A DNA stretch of 64,000 nucleotides from Proteiniclasticum ruminis (GCF_900115135.1 NZ_FOVK01000003.1:62001-126000), one strand, 5' to 3'. Counted from the first letter of the stretch, positions 1-8,310 are shown. A program made the numbers and translations. The notes: generated from the letters alone by a model not told the origin.

Positions 1-453
1 CTTGGACAGACCTTTCCTTCGGCAGCGCTCCTGGCTCTGGTGGTGCCTGTGGTGGGCTATGGCCTCAAGGGCGCACTCATTGCTCTGTATCTGTATGCTC
101 TGATGCCCATTGTCTACAATGTGGTGGTGGGGATTGAGGAAGTGCCGGAAAGTGTCGTGGAGGCTGCAAAGGGCATGGGCATGAGTGAAGTGGAGATTTA
201 TAGAAAAGTGAAGATTCCTTTGGCCATGAATGCGATTTTAGGGGGCATCCGAACTTCTACGGTAATCAACATCAGCGCCGCAACCTTAGCGGCGGCAGCA
301 GGGGCTGGTGGCCTTGGGGTTCTTGTGGTCAACGGCGTTAGGACCTTTGATATGATCCTCATCCTCATGGGATCCATTCCAGTGACCCTTCTGGCGGTGA
401 TTGTGGAGCTTTCCTTGGAAGAGCTGCAGAAAAGAACGATTTATACCCAATAA
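1..453 (+). CDS. ABC transporter permease, glycine betaine/carnitine/choline type (5' end missing)
   Basis: The reading frame is open from base 1, so the start lies upstream; 150 residues are visible. The protein is hydrophobic with about four membrane segments. It carries the permease-ATPase coupling (EAA) loop at about residues 54-75 (EAAKGMGMSEVEIYRKVKIP), followed by a Gly/Ala-rich segment ending AGAGGLGVLVVNG that is typical of OpuB/OpuC-type osmoprotectant permeases (family knowledge). It would sit in the inner membrane and pair with an ATPase and a binding protein encoded outside the window. A hairpin terminator follows directly, so this is the last gene of its operon. The exact substrate cannot be told from this fragment. 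Confidence 0.85.
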   Translation, partial: LGQTFPSAALLALVVPVVGYGLKGALIALYLYALMPIVYNVVVGIEEVPESVVEAAKGMGMSEVEIYRKVKIPLAMNAILGGIRTSTVINISAATLAAAAGAGGLGVLVVNGVRTFDMILILMGSIPVTLLAVIVELSLEELQKRTIYTQ

Positions 454-465
454 CACAGAATCTTG

Positions 466-497
466 GAGAGCCGTACAGAAAACACGGCTCTCTTTTC
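466..497 (+). terminator. Rho-independent terminator after the permease
   Basis: GAGAGCCGT (466-474) pairs perfectly with ACGGCTCTC (484-492) across a 9-base loop, followed by TTTT. Confidence 0.85.
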
Positions 498-517
498 AGT
501 TTCTCTGAAGTGGGTGT

Positions 518-523
518 TATAAT
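518..523 (+). promoter_or_regulatory. Probable -10 box for pepF
   Basis: TATAAT stands 39 bases before the pepF start, just downstream of the preceding terminator. No clear -35 hexamer is visible 17 bases upstream. Confidence 0.5.
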
Positions 524-561
524 CGGAATAACGAAATGGAACAAAGAAAGGTGGAACTAGA

Positions 562-2331
562 ATGAAATGGAGTCTGAAAGAACTGTATGAGAGCTTTGAA
601 TCCCCTGAATTTTTAAGGGATTCAAAAAGGATCCTCACCCTCATTGAAGAAGTGAATGCCTACGCAGAGAAAGAGTTTCAAGAGGTGGAGAGGGCCAAGG
701 AGAAACTTGAGACCTACCTTCAGTATGAGATGGAGATGTCAAATCTCGTGTCAAGGGTCATGGGATTTGCAAACCTCACCATGTCAACGGACGCGAGAAA
801 TGAAGCAGCCAGAGAACATTTTTCAAGAATTGCCATGAAGCTTTCTGCCATTACGAAGGCAGAAGTTCTCTTTAAGAGGTTCGTGCAAAAACTTGAGAAT
901 CTGGAAGAAATTGTCAGTGAAAGCGCCTTCTTGACGGAGCACAGATTTATTTTAGAAGAAGCGAAAAAGGAAGGGCAGTATCTCTTAAGTGATGCGGAAG
1001 AAATGCTCCTTGCGAAGATGTCCAATACTGGCTCCAAAGCCTGGACCAATCTGCAGAACATCCTTACTTCGACACTTCTGGTGGAGATGGAAAAGGAAGG
1101 AGAGAACGTGTCACTGCCCCTTCCTGCTGTAAGAAACCTTGCTTATGACAAGGATCCTGCCGTGAGAAAAGCTGCCTATGAGGCAGAACTTGCTGCCTAC
1201 AAAAAAGTGGAGGAGTCCTCTGCCGCAGCCCTGAACGGCATCAAAGGAGAAGTGCTCACGGTGTCAGAGCTGCGAGGCTTTGAGACACCCCTTCATGAAA
1301 CTCTTTTCCAGTCCCGTATGGAGAAGGAAACTCTGGACGCCATGTTTGACGCCATAAGAGAGGCTCTGCCAAGCTTCAGAAAATATCTTAAGAGAAAAGC
1401 AGCGCTTCTTGGACATCAGAAGGGACTGCCCTTCTACGACCTTTTTGCTCCCATGGGTGAAAGCCAGATGCAGTTCACTTATGAGGAAGCCATGGACTAC
1501 ATCGTGAAAAATTTCAGCACCTTCAGCCCGAAACTCGGACAGTATGCTAAGGAAGCCTATGAGAAGAACTGGCTGGATGTGGAGCCTCGGGAAGGAAAAA
1601 GAGGCGGCGCCTTCTGCTCCAATCTTCATGTCATCGGAGAATCAAGAATTCTCTCAAACTTTGACGGAAGCTTCAGCAACATGACGACCCTTGCCCATGA
1701 ACTGGGCCATGGCTATCATGGGTTTAATCTGAAAGAGGAAACCATCTTAAACAGCAGCTATCCTATGCCCATTGCAGAGACTGCGTCCATCTTCTGTGAG
1801 ACCATCGTGGTTCAGGCAGCGCTGAAGGAAATGAGTGATGCGGAGGCTGTGACCATTCTGGAGCAGAGCATCTCTGATGCCACCCAGGTCATCGTGGACA
1901 TCTATTCCAGATACCTCTTTGAAACCAAGCTTTTTGAAACAAGAAAAGACCATCCTCTTTCCGTGAAAGAGCTCAACGCCTTTATGCTGGAAGCCCAGAA
2001 GGAAGCCTATGGGGATGGACTGGATGAGGAAGTTCTGCATCCCTACATGTGGCTCAATAAGACCCACTACTACTCTGCGGGCAGAAATTTCTACAACTTC
2101 CCTTATGCCTTTGGACTCTTATTCTCCAAGGGTCTGTACGCCATCTACCTGAACCGTGGAGAATCCTTCGTGCCAGAGTATGATGCGCTGCTCTCTGTGA
2201 CTGGAAAGAAAAGCATCAAAGAAGTGGCAGAGCTCATGGACATTGATGTCACAAAGCCAGGCTTCTTCAGAGACTCTTTGAAGATTGTGGAAAGAGATAT
2301 TGAGAAGTTCCTGGAGCTTACAAGTGAGTAG
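562..2331 (+). CDS. pepF: Oligoendopeptidase F family metallopeptidase (M3B)
   Basis: This is a cytoplasmic zinc peptidase of 589 residues, the usual length for the family, that cleaves oligopeptides after uptake. The HExxH zinc motif is HELGH at residues 379-383, with the probable third ligand Glu406 in an AET segment. The long N-terminal helical part matches the M3 fold. The start is set by the ribosome binding site AAAGGTGG at 547-554. There is no signal peptide. It is the first gene after a terminator with its own -10 box, and a small unknown gene follows with no gap. It joins several other peptidases in the window, which suggests peptide use as a nutrient source (inference). Confidence 0.95.
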   Translation: MKWSLKELYESFESPEFLRDSKRILTLIEEVNAYAEKEFQEVERAKEKLETYLQYEMEMSNLVSRVMGFANLTMSTDARNEAAREHFSRIAMKLSAITKAEVLFKRFVQKLENLEEIVSESAFLTEHRFILEEAKKEGQYLLSDAEEMLLAKMSNTGSKAWTNLQNILTSTLLVEMEKEGENVSLPLPAVRNLAYDKDPAVRKAAYEAELAAYKKVEESSAAALNGIKGEVLTVSELRGFETPLHETLFQSRMEKETLDAMFDAIREALPSFRKYLKRKAALLGHQKGLPFYDLFAPMGESQMQFTYEEAMDYIVKNFSTFSPKLGQYAKEAYEKNWLDVEPREGKRGGAFCSNLHVIGESRILSNFDGSFSNMTTLAHELGHGYHGFNLKEETILNSSYPMPIAETASIFCETIVVQAALKEMSDAEAVTILEQSISDATQVIVDIYSRYLFETKLFETRKDHPLSVKELNAFMLEAQKEAYGDGLDEEVLHPYMWLNKTHYYSAGRNFYNFPYAFGLLFSKGLYAIYLNRGESFVPEYDALLSVTGKKSIKEVAELMDIDVTKPGFFRDSLKIVERDIEKFLELTSE

Positions 2332-2332
2332 T

Positions 2333-2785
2333 ATGGATGAAGAGATGTGCACTATCCATAGGAAACTTGCGGTAGAGGCTTTCAATGGCGCCTGGGACCT
2401 TCTCGAGAAGGAAAACCGCACCGAAGAAGAGGATCTTCAGATGATCCATCAAGCTCATGCCTCCAGGTATCATTGGGGCTTTGTGGGTACTACACTGGAA
2501 TGGGCCAGGGGAGAGTGGCAGATTTCAAGGGTGTACAGTGTTCTTGGTCACGGTAAAGAAGCACTGTATCATGGCGAGAAAAGCCTTCAGTTCTGTAAGG
2601 AAGGATCCCATGGAGATTTCGATTTGGTGTTTGCCTTTGAAGCTTTGGCTAGGGCAAGTGCAGTACTTTCTGAAAAGGAAGACATGATAAAGTGGATTTC
2701 TCTGGCTAGGGAAGCAGTAAAAAGCGTGAAGAATAAAGAAGATGAGGAGTATGTGCTCCGGGAGCTTCACAGCATATCACGATAA
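2333..2785 (+). CDS. Small helical protein of unknown function, TPR-like
   Basis: A 150-residue protein starting at an ATG two bases after the pepF stop, which makes translational coupling likely. It is predicted to be mostly helical; the middle part (YSVLGHGKEALYHGEKSLQF and the next helix pair) has the A/G-L-Y spacing seen in tetratricopeptide repeats. It has no signal peptide or membrane segment. I do not recognise a named family. Cotranscription with pepF suggests a related role, but nothing in the sequence shows it. A bidirectional terminator follows. Confidence 0.7.
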   Translation: MDEEMCTIHRKLAVEAFNGAWDLLEKENRTEEEDLQMIHQAHASRYHWGFVGTTLEWARGEWQISRVYSVLGHGKEALYHGEKSLQFCKEGSHGDFDLVFAFEALARASAVLSEKEDMIKWISLAREAVKSVKNKEDEEYVLRELHSISR

Positions 2786-2798
2786 AACATAGAGATAA

Positions 2799-2836
2799 AA
2801 AGAAGACCTGACAAAATCTGTCAGGTCTTCTTTGTT
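2799..2836. terminator. Bidirectional terminator between convergent genes
   Basis: AGAAGACCTGACA (2801-2813) pairs with TGTCAGGTCTTCT (2819-2831); A-rich on the left and T-rich on the right, so it serves both the plus-strand operon and the minus-strand antiporter that ends at 2835. Confidence 0.85.
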
Positions 2837-4037
2837 ATAGAGCTGGATTCAGTTTCTTTTTCATGGCAGGTTCAATGTCGCCAGCCTTGGTCAGAGCAAT
2901 CTTCGTGGCCACAGGACCTACCAGTTCATAGATCACTGTGCCAGCGAGAATGATGACCTTGATGGTTTGTCCAAACTCCGGCACCACCGTGAGCGAAAGA
3001 GTTGCAAGACCGATGGCTACACCAGCTTGAGGAATCAAGGTGAATCCGAGATACTTCTTTACAGGTTCAGGAGAATGACATAGGGTAGCACCCAGGGTTG
3101 CGCCAAAAACCTTGCCTAGAACCCGAACGAGCACATAGATGAGGCCTGTTACGCCAACAGAGGGGAGAATACCGATGTTGAGGTCTGCTCCAGAGAAGAA
3201 GAAAAACAGCATAAAGATGGGAGGCGTAAACCCGTCCACCATACTGAAGATGGCTTCAGAATCCTTGGAGAGATTCACAAATAGAGCGCTCATGGCCATG
3301 GCGGAAAGAAGTTCAGAAAGCCCGAACATCTTGGAAAGACCTACCGTCAGTGCAATCATCGCGATGGCGATGGAAAGCCGGTTTCCCTTATTGGAGAACC
3401 ATTTGACAAGAAGGGTCAGAAGAACACCCATGGCAGCACCGAGCAATAGAGCGAGAATAATTTCAAGAACCGGTGTCACAAGGGTCAGCCAAAGTGGGCT
3501 GGTGCCTGTGGCCCCAAGAGCTTTTACTACTGCCAGGGAGATGCCGAAAAGCATCAGAGCGATGGCGTCATCAATGGCAACCACGGGCATAAGGGTTTCT
3601 GTTACAGGGCCTTTGGCCTTATACTGTCTTACCACCATGAGGGTAGCTGCTGGAGCAGTTGCTGCGGCAATGGCACCCAGCATGAGTGAAAACTGAAGGT
3701 TATGCCCTGTGGCAATGAGTGCGACGTCTACAAAAATCACTGCAAGCAGGGCTTCCAGGATGGCAATGATGATGGGGGCTTTGCCCGCTTTCTTCAGATA
3801 ACTGAGTTTAAATTCTGCCCCAATGGAAAAGGCGATGAAGCCCAGCGCAAACTCAGAGACAGAATGAAAGCTCGCCACAGACTCTTCTGAAAGGATGCCC
3901 AAAACAAAGGGTCCTGCCAGGATGCCCATGAGAAGATATCCTGTGACGTTTGGAAGGTGCATCTTCTTTACCACCTTGCTGGAAAGAAGAGCCAGAATCA
4001 GAGCGATGCCCAAATGTATAAAAAGACTGTTTTCCAT
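2835..4037 (-). CDS. Kef/CPA2-type cation:proton antiporter
   Basis: A 400-residue, 11-13 segment membrane protein of the monovalent cation:proton antiporter-2 family. The conserved core is seen at about residues 126-162: an unwound TAPAAT segment, then AIDDAIALMLF with the paired aspartates Asp156/Asp157 typical of electrogenic CPA2 exchangers. There is no C-terminal RCK/TrkA domain, so the usual nucleotide-gating module is missing in cis. The gene begins two bases after the stop of the upstream PII-like gene and has only a weak ribosome binding site, which suggests translational coupling. Whether it moves Na+ or K+ cannot be decided here. Confidence 0.85.
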   Translation of the reverse strand: MENSLFIHLGIALILALLSSKVVKKMHLPNVTGYLLMGILAGPFVLGILSEESVASFHSVSEFALGFIAFSIGAEFKLSYLKKAGKAPIIIAILEALLAVIFVDVALIATGHNLQFSLMLGAIAAATAPAATLMVVRQYKAKGPVTETLMPVVAIDDAIALMLFGISLAVVKALGATGTSPLWLTLVTPVLEIILALLLGAAMGVLLTLLVKWFSNKGNRLSIAIAMIALTVGLSKMFGLSELLSAMAMSALFVNLSKDSEAIFSMVDGFTPPIFMLFFFFSGADLNIGILPSVGVTGLIYVLVRVLGKVFGATLGATLCHSPEPVKKYLGFTLIPQAGVAIGLATLSLTVVPEFGQTIKVIILAGTVIYELVGPVATKIALTKAGDIEPAMKKKLNPAL

Positions 4038-4039
4038 GC

Positions 4040-4378
4040 TTATTCACCCAGCCCTTCCACAGAAGTGATGGGAATAGAGAACATGATCCCTGCGCCAGGT
4101 TTGTTGAGGTCTCCAGTGATACGCTTGATGGTGGATTTCGTTGCAAGCACCTGCTCTTCCTGAAGGACGAAAAGCAGTACATGGCTCTTTTCTTCAATGG
4201 TATCATTCATGAGATGTCTCAGCATACCGAAAATCGGCACTTCTTCCTGCTTCATGAGGATGTTGGCCATACCCTTTCCTTCCAGAAGGGTACCGCCTTT
4301 CACACCGGCTTCTGCCAGGGAGGTGATGAGGGTTTGGATACAGTCCAGATCTTTCAAAATAAGAATTAATAATTGCAT
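4040..4378 (-). CDS. PII-like small regulatory protein upstream of antiporter
   Basis: A 112-residue soluble protein. The start is chosen by AAAGGAGACTTT directly before the ATG; longer in-frame starts lack a ribosome binding site. The alternating strand-helix pattern and the C-terminal strand GIMFSIPITSVEGL resemble the ferredoxin-like PII fold, in which a trimer senses nucleotides and docks on membrane transporters (family knowledge). The canonical PROSITE T-loop is not evident, so this is a PII-like protein at best. It is the first gene of a two-gene operon with the CPA2 antiporter, and it may supply the gating function that the antiporter lacks (inference). Confidence 0.6.
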   Translation of the reverse strand: MQLLILILKDLDCIQTLITSLAEAGVKGGTLLEGKGMANILMKQEEVPIFGMLRHLMNDTIEEKSHVLLFVLQEEQVLATKSTIKRITGDLNKPGAGIMFSIPITSVEGLGE

Positions 4379-4412
4379 AAAGTCTCCTTTCTTTCCTAAA
4401 ACGACGTTTTCT

Positions 4413-4441
4413 ATGTTACGCTTCTGATTTTTCTTTGTCAA
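4413..4441 (-). promoter_or_regulatory. Promoter of the PII-like/antiporter operon
   Basis: Reading the minus strand, TTGACA (4441-4436), a 17-base spacer and TAACAT (4418-4413) form a sigma-A-type promoter 35 bases before the start codon. Confidence 0.75.
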
Positions 4442-4584
4442 AAGAGATACATTTTGACAGACAAAGAAATAATAAAGAATCCCTCATTAATTGAGGTAAA
4501 TTAACTGTTAAATTGAAACAATTTAAGTATGAAATAGTTTTCTCTTTGTATCTGTGAAATTTACGAAGATTTTAATACCACGGA

Positions 4585-4629
4585 AAAAGCATCCATACCT
4601 ATTGAGAAACCTCTAGGATGGATGCTTTT
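4585..4629 (-). terminator. Terminator after the alpha/beta hydrolase
   Basis: AAAAGCATCCAT (4585-4596) pairs with ATGGATGCTTTT (4618-4629); a smaller inner CCTA/TAGG pair narrows the loop. On the minus strand it ends in a T run. Confidence 0.8.
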
Positions 4630-4647
4630 CATGGATGTGGCAGCAGT

Positions 4648-5469
4648 TTATTTTACAGTGTTTTTCAGGATGAAGCCAAGAAGGAGTGTTGTCACTTCCT
4701 TGGGTTTTTCGAAGATGGATACATGACCGCACTCCGGAAGTGTCACATACTCCGATCCGGAAATATGGTGGTGGATCCGGAGGGACTCCTCCGGTGTTTT
4801 CAGGATGTCCTGTTCTCCGCAAACAATGAGAGAAGGGGCTTTGATGGACTGAAGCTCTTCTTTTGACATCTGTACATCCTGAAGAAAGCTGTCATATAGA
4901 GTCACCTGCCCGGAAAGATAGTCCTGTCCGATGCCCTTGGTGGCTTTTGCCCTTTGGGACAGGAACTCTTTGTTCTCTTTGATGAACTTTTCTCCGTAGA
5001 TGGAAGGCATCAGGGTGTTGAAAAAGGACTCCCCATCGCCTGTTAGAGCTGGTGCTTTCCAGGAGGAGACAAAGGAGCTGCCCACGGCGGTTTTCTCGCT
5101 GGTGGAGTCGATGACCACCATACTTTGCACTCTCTCAGGATGATGCATGGAAAGCCTCATGGCCACTTCTCCCCCATAAGAAGTGCCCACCAGGTGTGCT
5201 TTTTGGATGCCTAGATGATCCATGAGCTTTACGGCTTCATCCGCATGCTCTTTGAACGTATAGGGTCCTTGTGGTTTGCCGGACTTCAGCTGCCCCTTGA
5301 AGTCATGGAGAAGCACCCGGTAACCTGAGTCCTCAAAAGGTTTTGACAGCACGTACCAGCTGTTTGTGGATGCCATGACGCCATTGAGAAAAAGAATGGT
5401 CTCCTTTCCCTCTGGATTTCCCCGCAGCTCAAAATAAAGCTTCATTCCATCTAGTTCGAAAAATGACAT
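4648..5469 (-). CDS. Alpha/beta-fold hydrolase
   Basis: A 273-residue cytoplasmic alpha/beta hydrolase. The catalytic triad can be read: nucleophile Ser97 in GTSYGG, acid Asp221 in CGEQD, and His249 in CGHVSIF. The oxyanion region is LFLNGVMAS at about residues 27-35. The size and layout fit the group that includes 3-oxoadipate enol-lactonase-like and lipolytic enzymes, but the substrate is unknown. The start ATG has an AAAGGGGG ribosome binding site; the upstream in-frame ATG would overlap the promoter. It is a single-gene unit with its own promoter, an 11-bp inverted repeat operator candidate and a terminator. Confidence 0.85.
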   Translation of the reverse strand: MSFFELDGMKLYFELRGNPEGKETILFLNGVMASTNSWYVLSKPFEDSGYRVLLHDFKGQLKSGKPQGPYTFKEHADEAVKLMDHLGIQKAHLVGTSYGGEVAMRLSMHHPERVQSMVVIDSTSEKTAVGSSFVSSWKAPALTGDGESFFNTLMPSIYGEKFIKENKEFLSQRAKATKGIGQDYLSGQVTLYDSFLQDVQMSKEELQSIKAPSLIVCGEQDILKTPEESLRIHHHISGSEYVTLPECGHVSIFEKPKEVTTLLLGFILKNTVK

Positions 5470-5478
5470 AAAAATAGC

Positions 5479-5520
5479 CCCCTTTGGATGATAATTTGAG
5501 CCCATTATAATCCAAAGGGG
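5479..5520 (-). promoter_or_regulatory. Perfect 11-bp inverted repeat over the hydrolase promoter
   Basis: CCCCTTTGGAT (5479-5489) and ATCCAAAGGGG (5510-5520) are perfect complements, 20 bases apart. One arm lies between the -35 and -10 boxes, the other overlaps the ribosome binding site, so the repeat could be an operator or an mRNA hairpin. Confidence 0.6.
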
Positions 5521-5532
5521 AACCTGATGCAA
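5504..5532 (-). promoter_or_regulatory. Promoter of the alpha/beta hydrolase
   Basis: On the minus strand: TTGCAT (5532-5527), 17-base spacer, TATAAT (5509-5504), 35 bases before the start. Confidence 0.75.
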
Positions 5533-5565
5533 TCATCATATTTGGTTATTTCGTTCAGGATGCAG

Positions 5566-5976
5566 CTACCCCATCTGAATGAGATGCGTACCTATGGCAA
5601 GAACCATCAGCACTGCGATGATTTTATGAACGAGAAGCAGCGTTTTCTTGGTTTCTTTCTTCGCCTTGGAAACCAGATACCCAAGGGCTCCCTGAAGGAG
5701 CATCAGTACTGCCGGAACGACACCACTAAGAACAAATCCCCAACGGCTGTACTGGACAAGGAAGTGTCCAACAGCGCCCAGGGCTGCTATGAGGCCAAAG
5801 AGTCTATGGTTTTTCACTATGAATTTCATGAACATCTGCCAGGGTTTTTTGAGGGTTTCTTTTTTAAGAAGGGTCTTACCAAAGGTTTTCTGCACATATT
5901 TCACAACAGGGTTGAGAAAGGAAAGAGAGAAAAAAACCACGGTAAACCAACCTAAGAATTCGCCTAATTCACGCAT
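5566..5976 (-). CDS. Four-helix membrane protein with two His-x13-His pairs (putative b-type cytochrome)
   Basis: A 136-residue integral membrane protein with about four hydrophobic segments (residues 8-27, 57-75, 78-100, 114-133). Two of them carry histidines with identical spacing: His57/His71 and His117/His131, thirteen residues between each pair. That spacing is what bis-histidine haem sites in transmembrane cytochromes b use (cytochrome b561, ferric reductase/NOX families). I therefore infer a small di-haem or single-haem membrane protein, but I do not recognise the exact family. The lysine-rich loop between segments 1 and 2 is probably cytoplasmic. No redox partner gene lies next to it. 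Confidence 0.6.
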   Translation of the reverse strand: MRELGEFLGWFTVVFFSLSFLNPVVKYVQKTFGKTLLKKETLKKPWQMFMKFIVKNHRLFGLIAALGAVGHFLVQYSRWGFVLSGVVPAVLMLLQGALGYLVSKAKKETKKTLLLVHKIIAVLMVLAIGTHLIQMG

Positions 5977-5989
5977 AACAATCGACTCC

Positions 5990-6850
5990 TTATTCTTTTT
6001 CGGTTAAGTGCTGTAAAAACTTCACTGCTCCATCTTCATCGTTGGTGGGGGCCAGGTAATCTGCCATGGCTTTGATATGTTCTACGCCATTTCCCATGGC
6101 TCCCTTGATGCCGGCCACTTTGATCATGGAAAGGTCATTATAGTTGTCTCCAATGGCTGCCACATCCTGAAGATCTATCTGAAGGATCTCACAAAGATGG
6201 GTCAGGGCGATGCCTTTACTGGTTTTGCTGCTGGTCATCTCAAAATTATATTTCCAGGAGCTGAAGGTCCGGATTCTCTTATCCATGGTAAAATACTCCA
6301 TCGCTTTGTGTATTTTATTGAGGTACGCACTGATGGAAGACACACTGTTTCCGCTGTCAATGGAGTTTAATAAAGTCTCCATATCCTCCACCACTTTCAG
6401 GTTTCCTTGAGATAAGACAAGACCCAGAATATCCTGCTCCAGTTCTTTCTTTTTGGCAGAATCCAATGCTCCAACATCCTCCAGTTCTTTATGGAGAATC
6501 GCAAGACTCTCCTTTGTGATATAGGTATAATCATCATCCGCCACCTCGTACTCCAGGTTTTGCCCCTGAAGATACTGGATGATGTCTTTCACCTGATCTT
6601 TTGGAATGGAGATGGAGTAGATTTTCTTCCCGTTATTGTCGTAGATACTGGCTCCATTGCTGGAAATGATATAAGGTCTGATTTTAAAATCCTTGATGAT
6701 CTCCAGAATGTCAGAATAGGATCTTCCAGTGGCAATGCACACAGGGAGACCATTCTCCATGGCGCTGTTCAGGGATGCAAGGCTGTAGGGGGAAAGGGTA
6801 TGATCGGAAGCCAGAAGAGTGCCATCCAAATCTGTCACAAATAACTTCAT
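5990..6850 (-). CDS. Cof-type HAD-IIB family phosphatase
   Basis: A 286-residue sugar-phosphate/nucleotide-type phosphatase of the haloacid dehalogenase superfamily. Motif I DLDGTLL lies at residues 6-12, motif II SNGAS near residue 55, and motif IV GDNYNDLSMI near residue 235, followed by the family-typical MGNG. The C2-type cap fills the middle. The start is set by TTGGAGGT; an earlier in-frame ATG has no such site. These enzymes dephosphorylate small metabolites such as sugar phosphates, FMN or PLP in the cytoplasm; the specific substrate cannot be read. The gene lies 13 bases downstream of the cytochrome-like gene's start region on the same strand and may be cotranscribed with it. Confidence 0.9.
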   Translation of the reverse strand: MKLFVTDLDGTLLASDHTLSPYSLASLNSAMENGLPVCIATGRSYSDILEIIKDFKIRPYIISSNGASIYDNNGKKIYSISIPKDQVKDIIQYLQGQNLEYEVADDDYTYITKESLAILHKELEDVGALDSAKKKELEQDILGLVLSQGNLKVVEDMETLLNSIDSGNSVSSISAYLNKIHKAMEYFTMDKRIRTFSSWKYNFEMTSSKTSKGIALTHLCEILQIDLQDVAAIGDNYNDLSMIKVAGIKGAMGNGVEHIKAMADYLAPTNDEDGAVKFLQHLTEKE

Positions 6851-6919
6851 AAAATTTACCTCCAAATATGAAACTACTTTCTTCAAGGTCAGTATATCAT
6901 AGGGCATCGTTTTCACGAG

Positions 6920-6963
6920 TAAAGAAAACTCGGCAGCAGGAAATTTTCATTCACCGCTGCCGA
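6920..6963 (-). terminator. Terminator after the eRF1-like gene
   Basis: TCGGCAGC (6930-6937) pairs with GCTGCCGA (6956-6963); the minus strand continues into AGTTTTCTTT. Confidence 0.8.
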
Positions 6964-6968
6964 AAAGA

Positions 6969-8120
6969 CTATGCTCTATTTGGCTCCGGATAACGGAAGA
7001 TGGATTTAACGCCTGTCTCTAAAGGAATCTCCCCGTTTGAGACCACGATGACTTTTGCTTTCTGCTCCAGTGCAAGAAGAGCCAGATCGTTGAGAAGATC
7101 GGTGCCCGTATCCTCATGGCTGAGGTGACCAAGATCTTTGTTGATGCTTCCAGGCACAGTGGCATCGAGATTTACAATGAGTGTATCCACCCGGGCGGTA
7201 GCTGCAGCCCGTGCGATCTCACTAAGATCCTCGGAAGCCAGTTCTCTGGATTTATTGAACTCATATTTTTCATGGAGCTTTCTGATGTTCTCGGTATATT
7301 TTTGAGAAAGCAGGTTCCAGGCAAAGGAGATGAACTCCTCTGGTGTGACAGTCTGGGGATCTTTTTTAATGCCGTCTTTCAGAAGATACTGGTTATGGCT
7401 GAGTTTTTGAAACTCTGCATGGTACTCTGGCAGTGCAGCGAGAATCAGCGGAAGATCGGTGCGCTTGGAGTGATTCTCATGGATATAACGGTCCACCCAG
7501 CGGAAATACTTCTCCTGGTCCACGGCTTCCTCATCCCGGTTGTCTCCGCCTCCGCCAAACATGGTTTTACCACTGGTGCCCAAGGATACGCCGTGGGTTC
7601 TGTTTTCCTCATAAAAGCTGCCCACCACGTCTTTCAGGGATTTCTGCTCTTCCTTAGGAAGCTCCACTTCTCTGATGCCGTAGCGGTTTCCTTCAAAGAG
7701 CGTGAAGTTCGTTTTGTAGAGGGCCAGTATCTGGTAGCTGTCATCGGTCTGATAGGCATTCAAAAGAGGTTTTACATAAAAGTTTTTCGAGACTTCCACA
7801 TATTCTTTCACGTCACGCTGAAGCTTGTACACAACCATCTCGTCTCTTTTGGCCAGAACGCCAAGACCATCCAGCTGGTAGCTCCAGAATGGTTTATCCT
7901 CAAGAAGGGTCTTTAAATCACTTAATATCTCCTCTCCCGCTTTTCCGGGATAATTTTTAGCGAGTAGATCTTCTGCTTTTTTCAGCAGATTCTTGAAGCG
8001 GATTTCATTATCCTTTGTTTCAGTGGTCAGTCTGCTGGTAGGCATGTAGATGGAAACAAAAGGGGGCTCTCCGTTTTCAATGATAGGATGCGGGAATCTT
8101 TCTGCAACGATGTACGCCAT
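6969..8120 (-). CDS. Bacterial eRF1-like protein (baeRF family)
   Basis: A 383-residue soluble protein. The opening FVSIYMPTSR, the central alpha/beta region with an IHENHSK/LILAALPEY block, and the C-terminal domain ending in ALLALEQKAKVIVVS resemble the bacterial homologues of archaeo-eukaryotic peptide chain release factor 1. Such proteins are thought to act at the ribosome during stress or hibernation, but their biochemistry is poorly known. A glycine loop (MFGGGGDNRDEEA, about residues 187-199) sits where the family is variable. The start has a TAGGAGGT site. It is monocistronic and lies beside ribosomal protein L25/Ctc, a general-stress ribosomal protein in Bacillus, which fits a stress role (inference). 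Confidence 0.65.
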   Translation of the reverse strand: MAYIVAERFPHPIIENGEPPFVSIYMPTSRLTTETKDNEIRFKNLLKKAEDLLAKNYPGKAGEEILSDLKTLLEDKPFWSYQLDGLGVLAKRDEMVVYKLQRDVKEYVEVSKNFYVKPLLNAYQTDDSYQILALYKTNFTLFEGNRYGIREVELPKEEQKSLKDVVGSFYEENRTHGVSLGTSGKTMFGGGGDNRDEEAVDQEKYFRWVDRYIHENHSKRTDLPLILAALPEYHAEFQKLSHNQYLLKDGIKKDPQTVTPEEFISFAWNLLSQKYTENIRKLHEKYEFNKSRELASEDLSEIARAAATARVDTLIVNLDATVPGSINKDLGHLSHEDTGTDLLNDLALLALEQKAKVIVVSNGEIPLETGVKSIFRYPEPNRA

Positions 8121-8264
8121 AGTATACCTCCTAAATTAATCGTAATATTCTGACATTTTAGGATAAGGAAAGACCTCTCCTATGAGTGTTCTTATTATAC
8201 AATAAATTATTGAACAGAATTTGAAAGAAACATGAACGAAAGGTATGTAAAGTATGCATTTCAC

Positions 8265-8297
8265 AGAAAAAGACTGTTCCGCAGGGGAACAGTCTCT
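8265..8297 (-). terminator. Terminator after rplY
   Basis: AGACTGTTCC (8271-8280) pairs with GGAACAGTCT (8286-8295) and is followed on the minus strand by TTTTT. Confidence 0.85.
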
Positions 8298-8310
8298 ATA
8301 AGCTAGGTTG

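Noticed and set aside
3139-3696. Plus-strand frame of 185 codons inside the antiporter gene
   Set aside because: Shadow frame: low-complexity composition, no ribosome binding site, and the minus-strand antiporter is clear.
7116-7916. 266-codon plus-strand frame opposite the eRF1-like gene
   Set aside because: No ribosome binding site or family features; the minus-strand gene has both.
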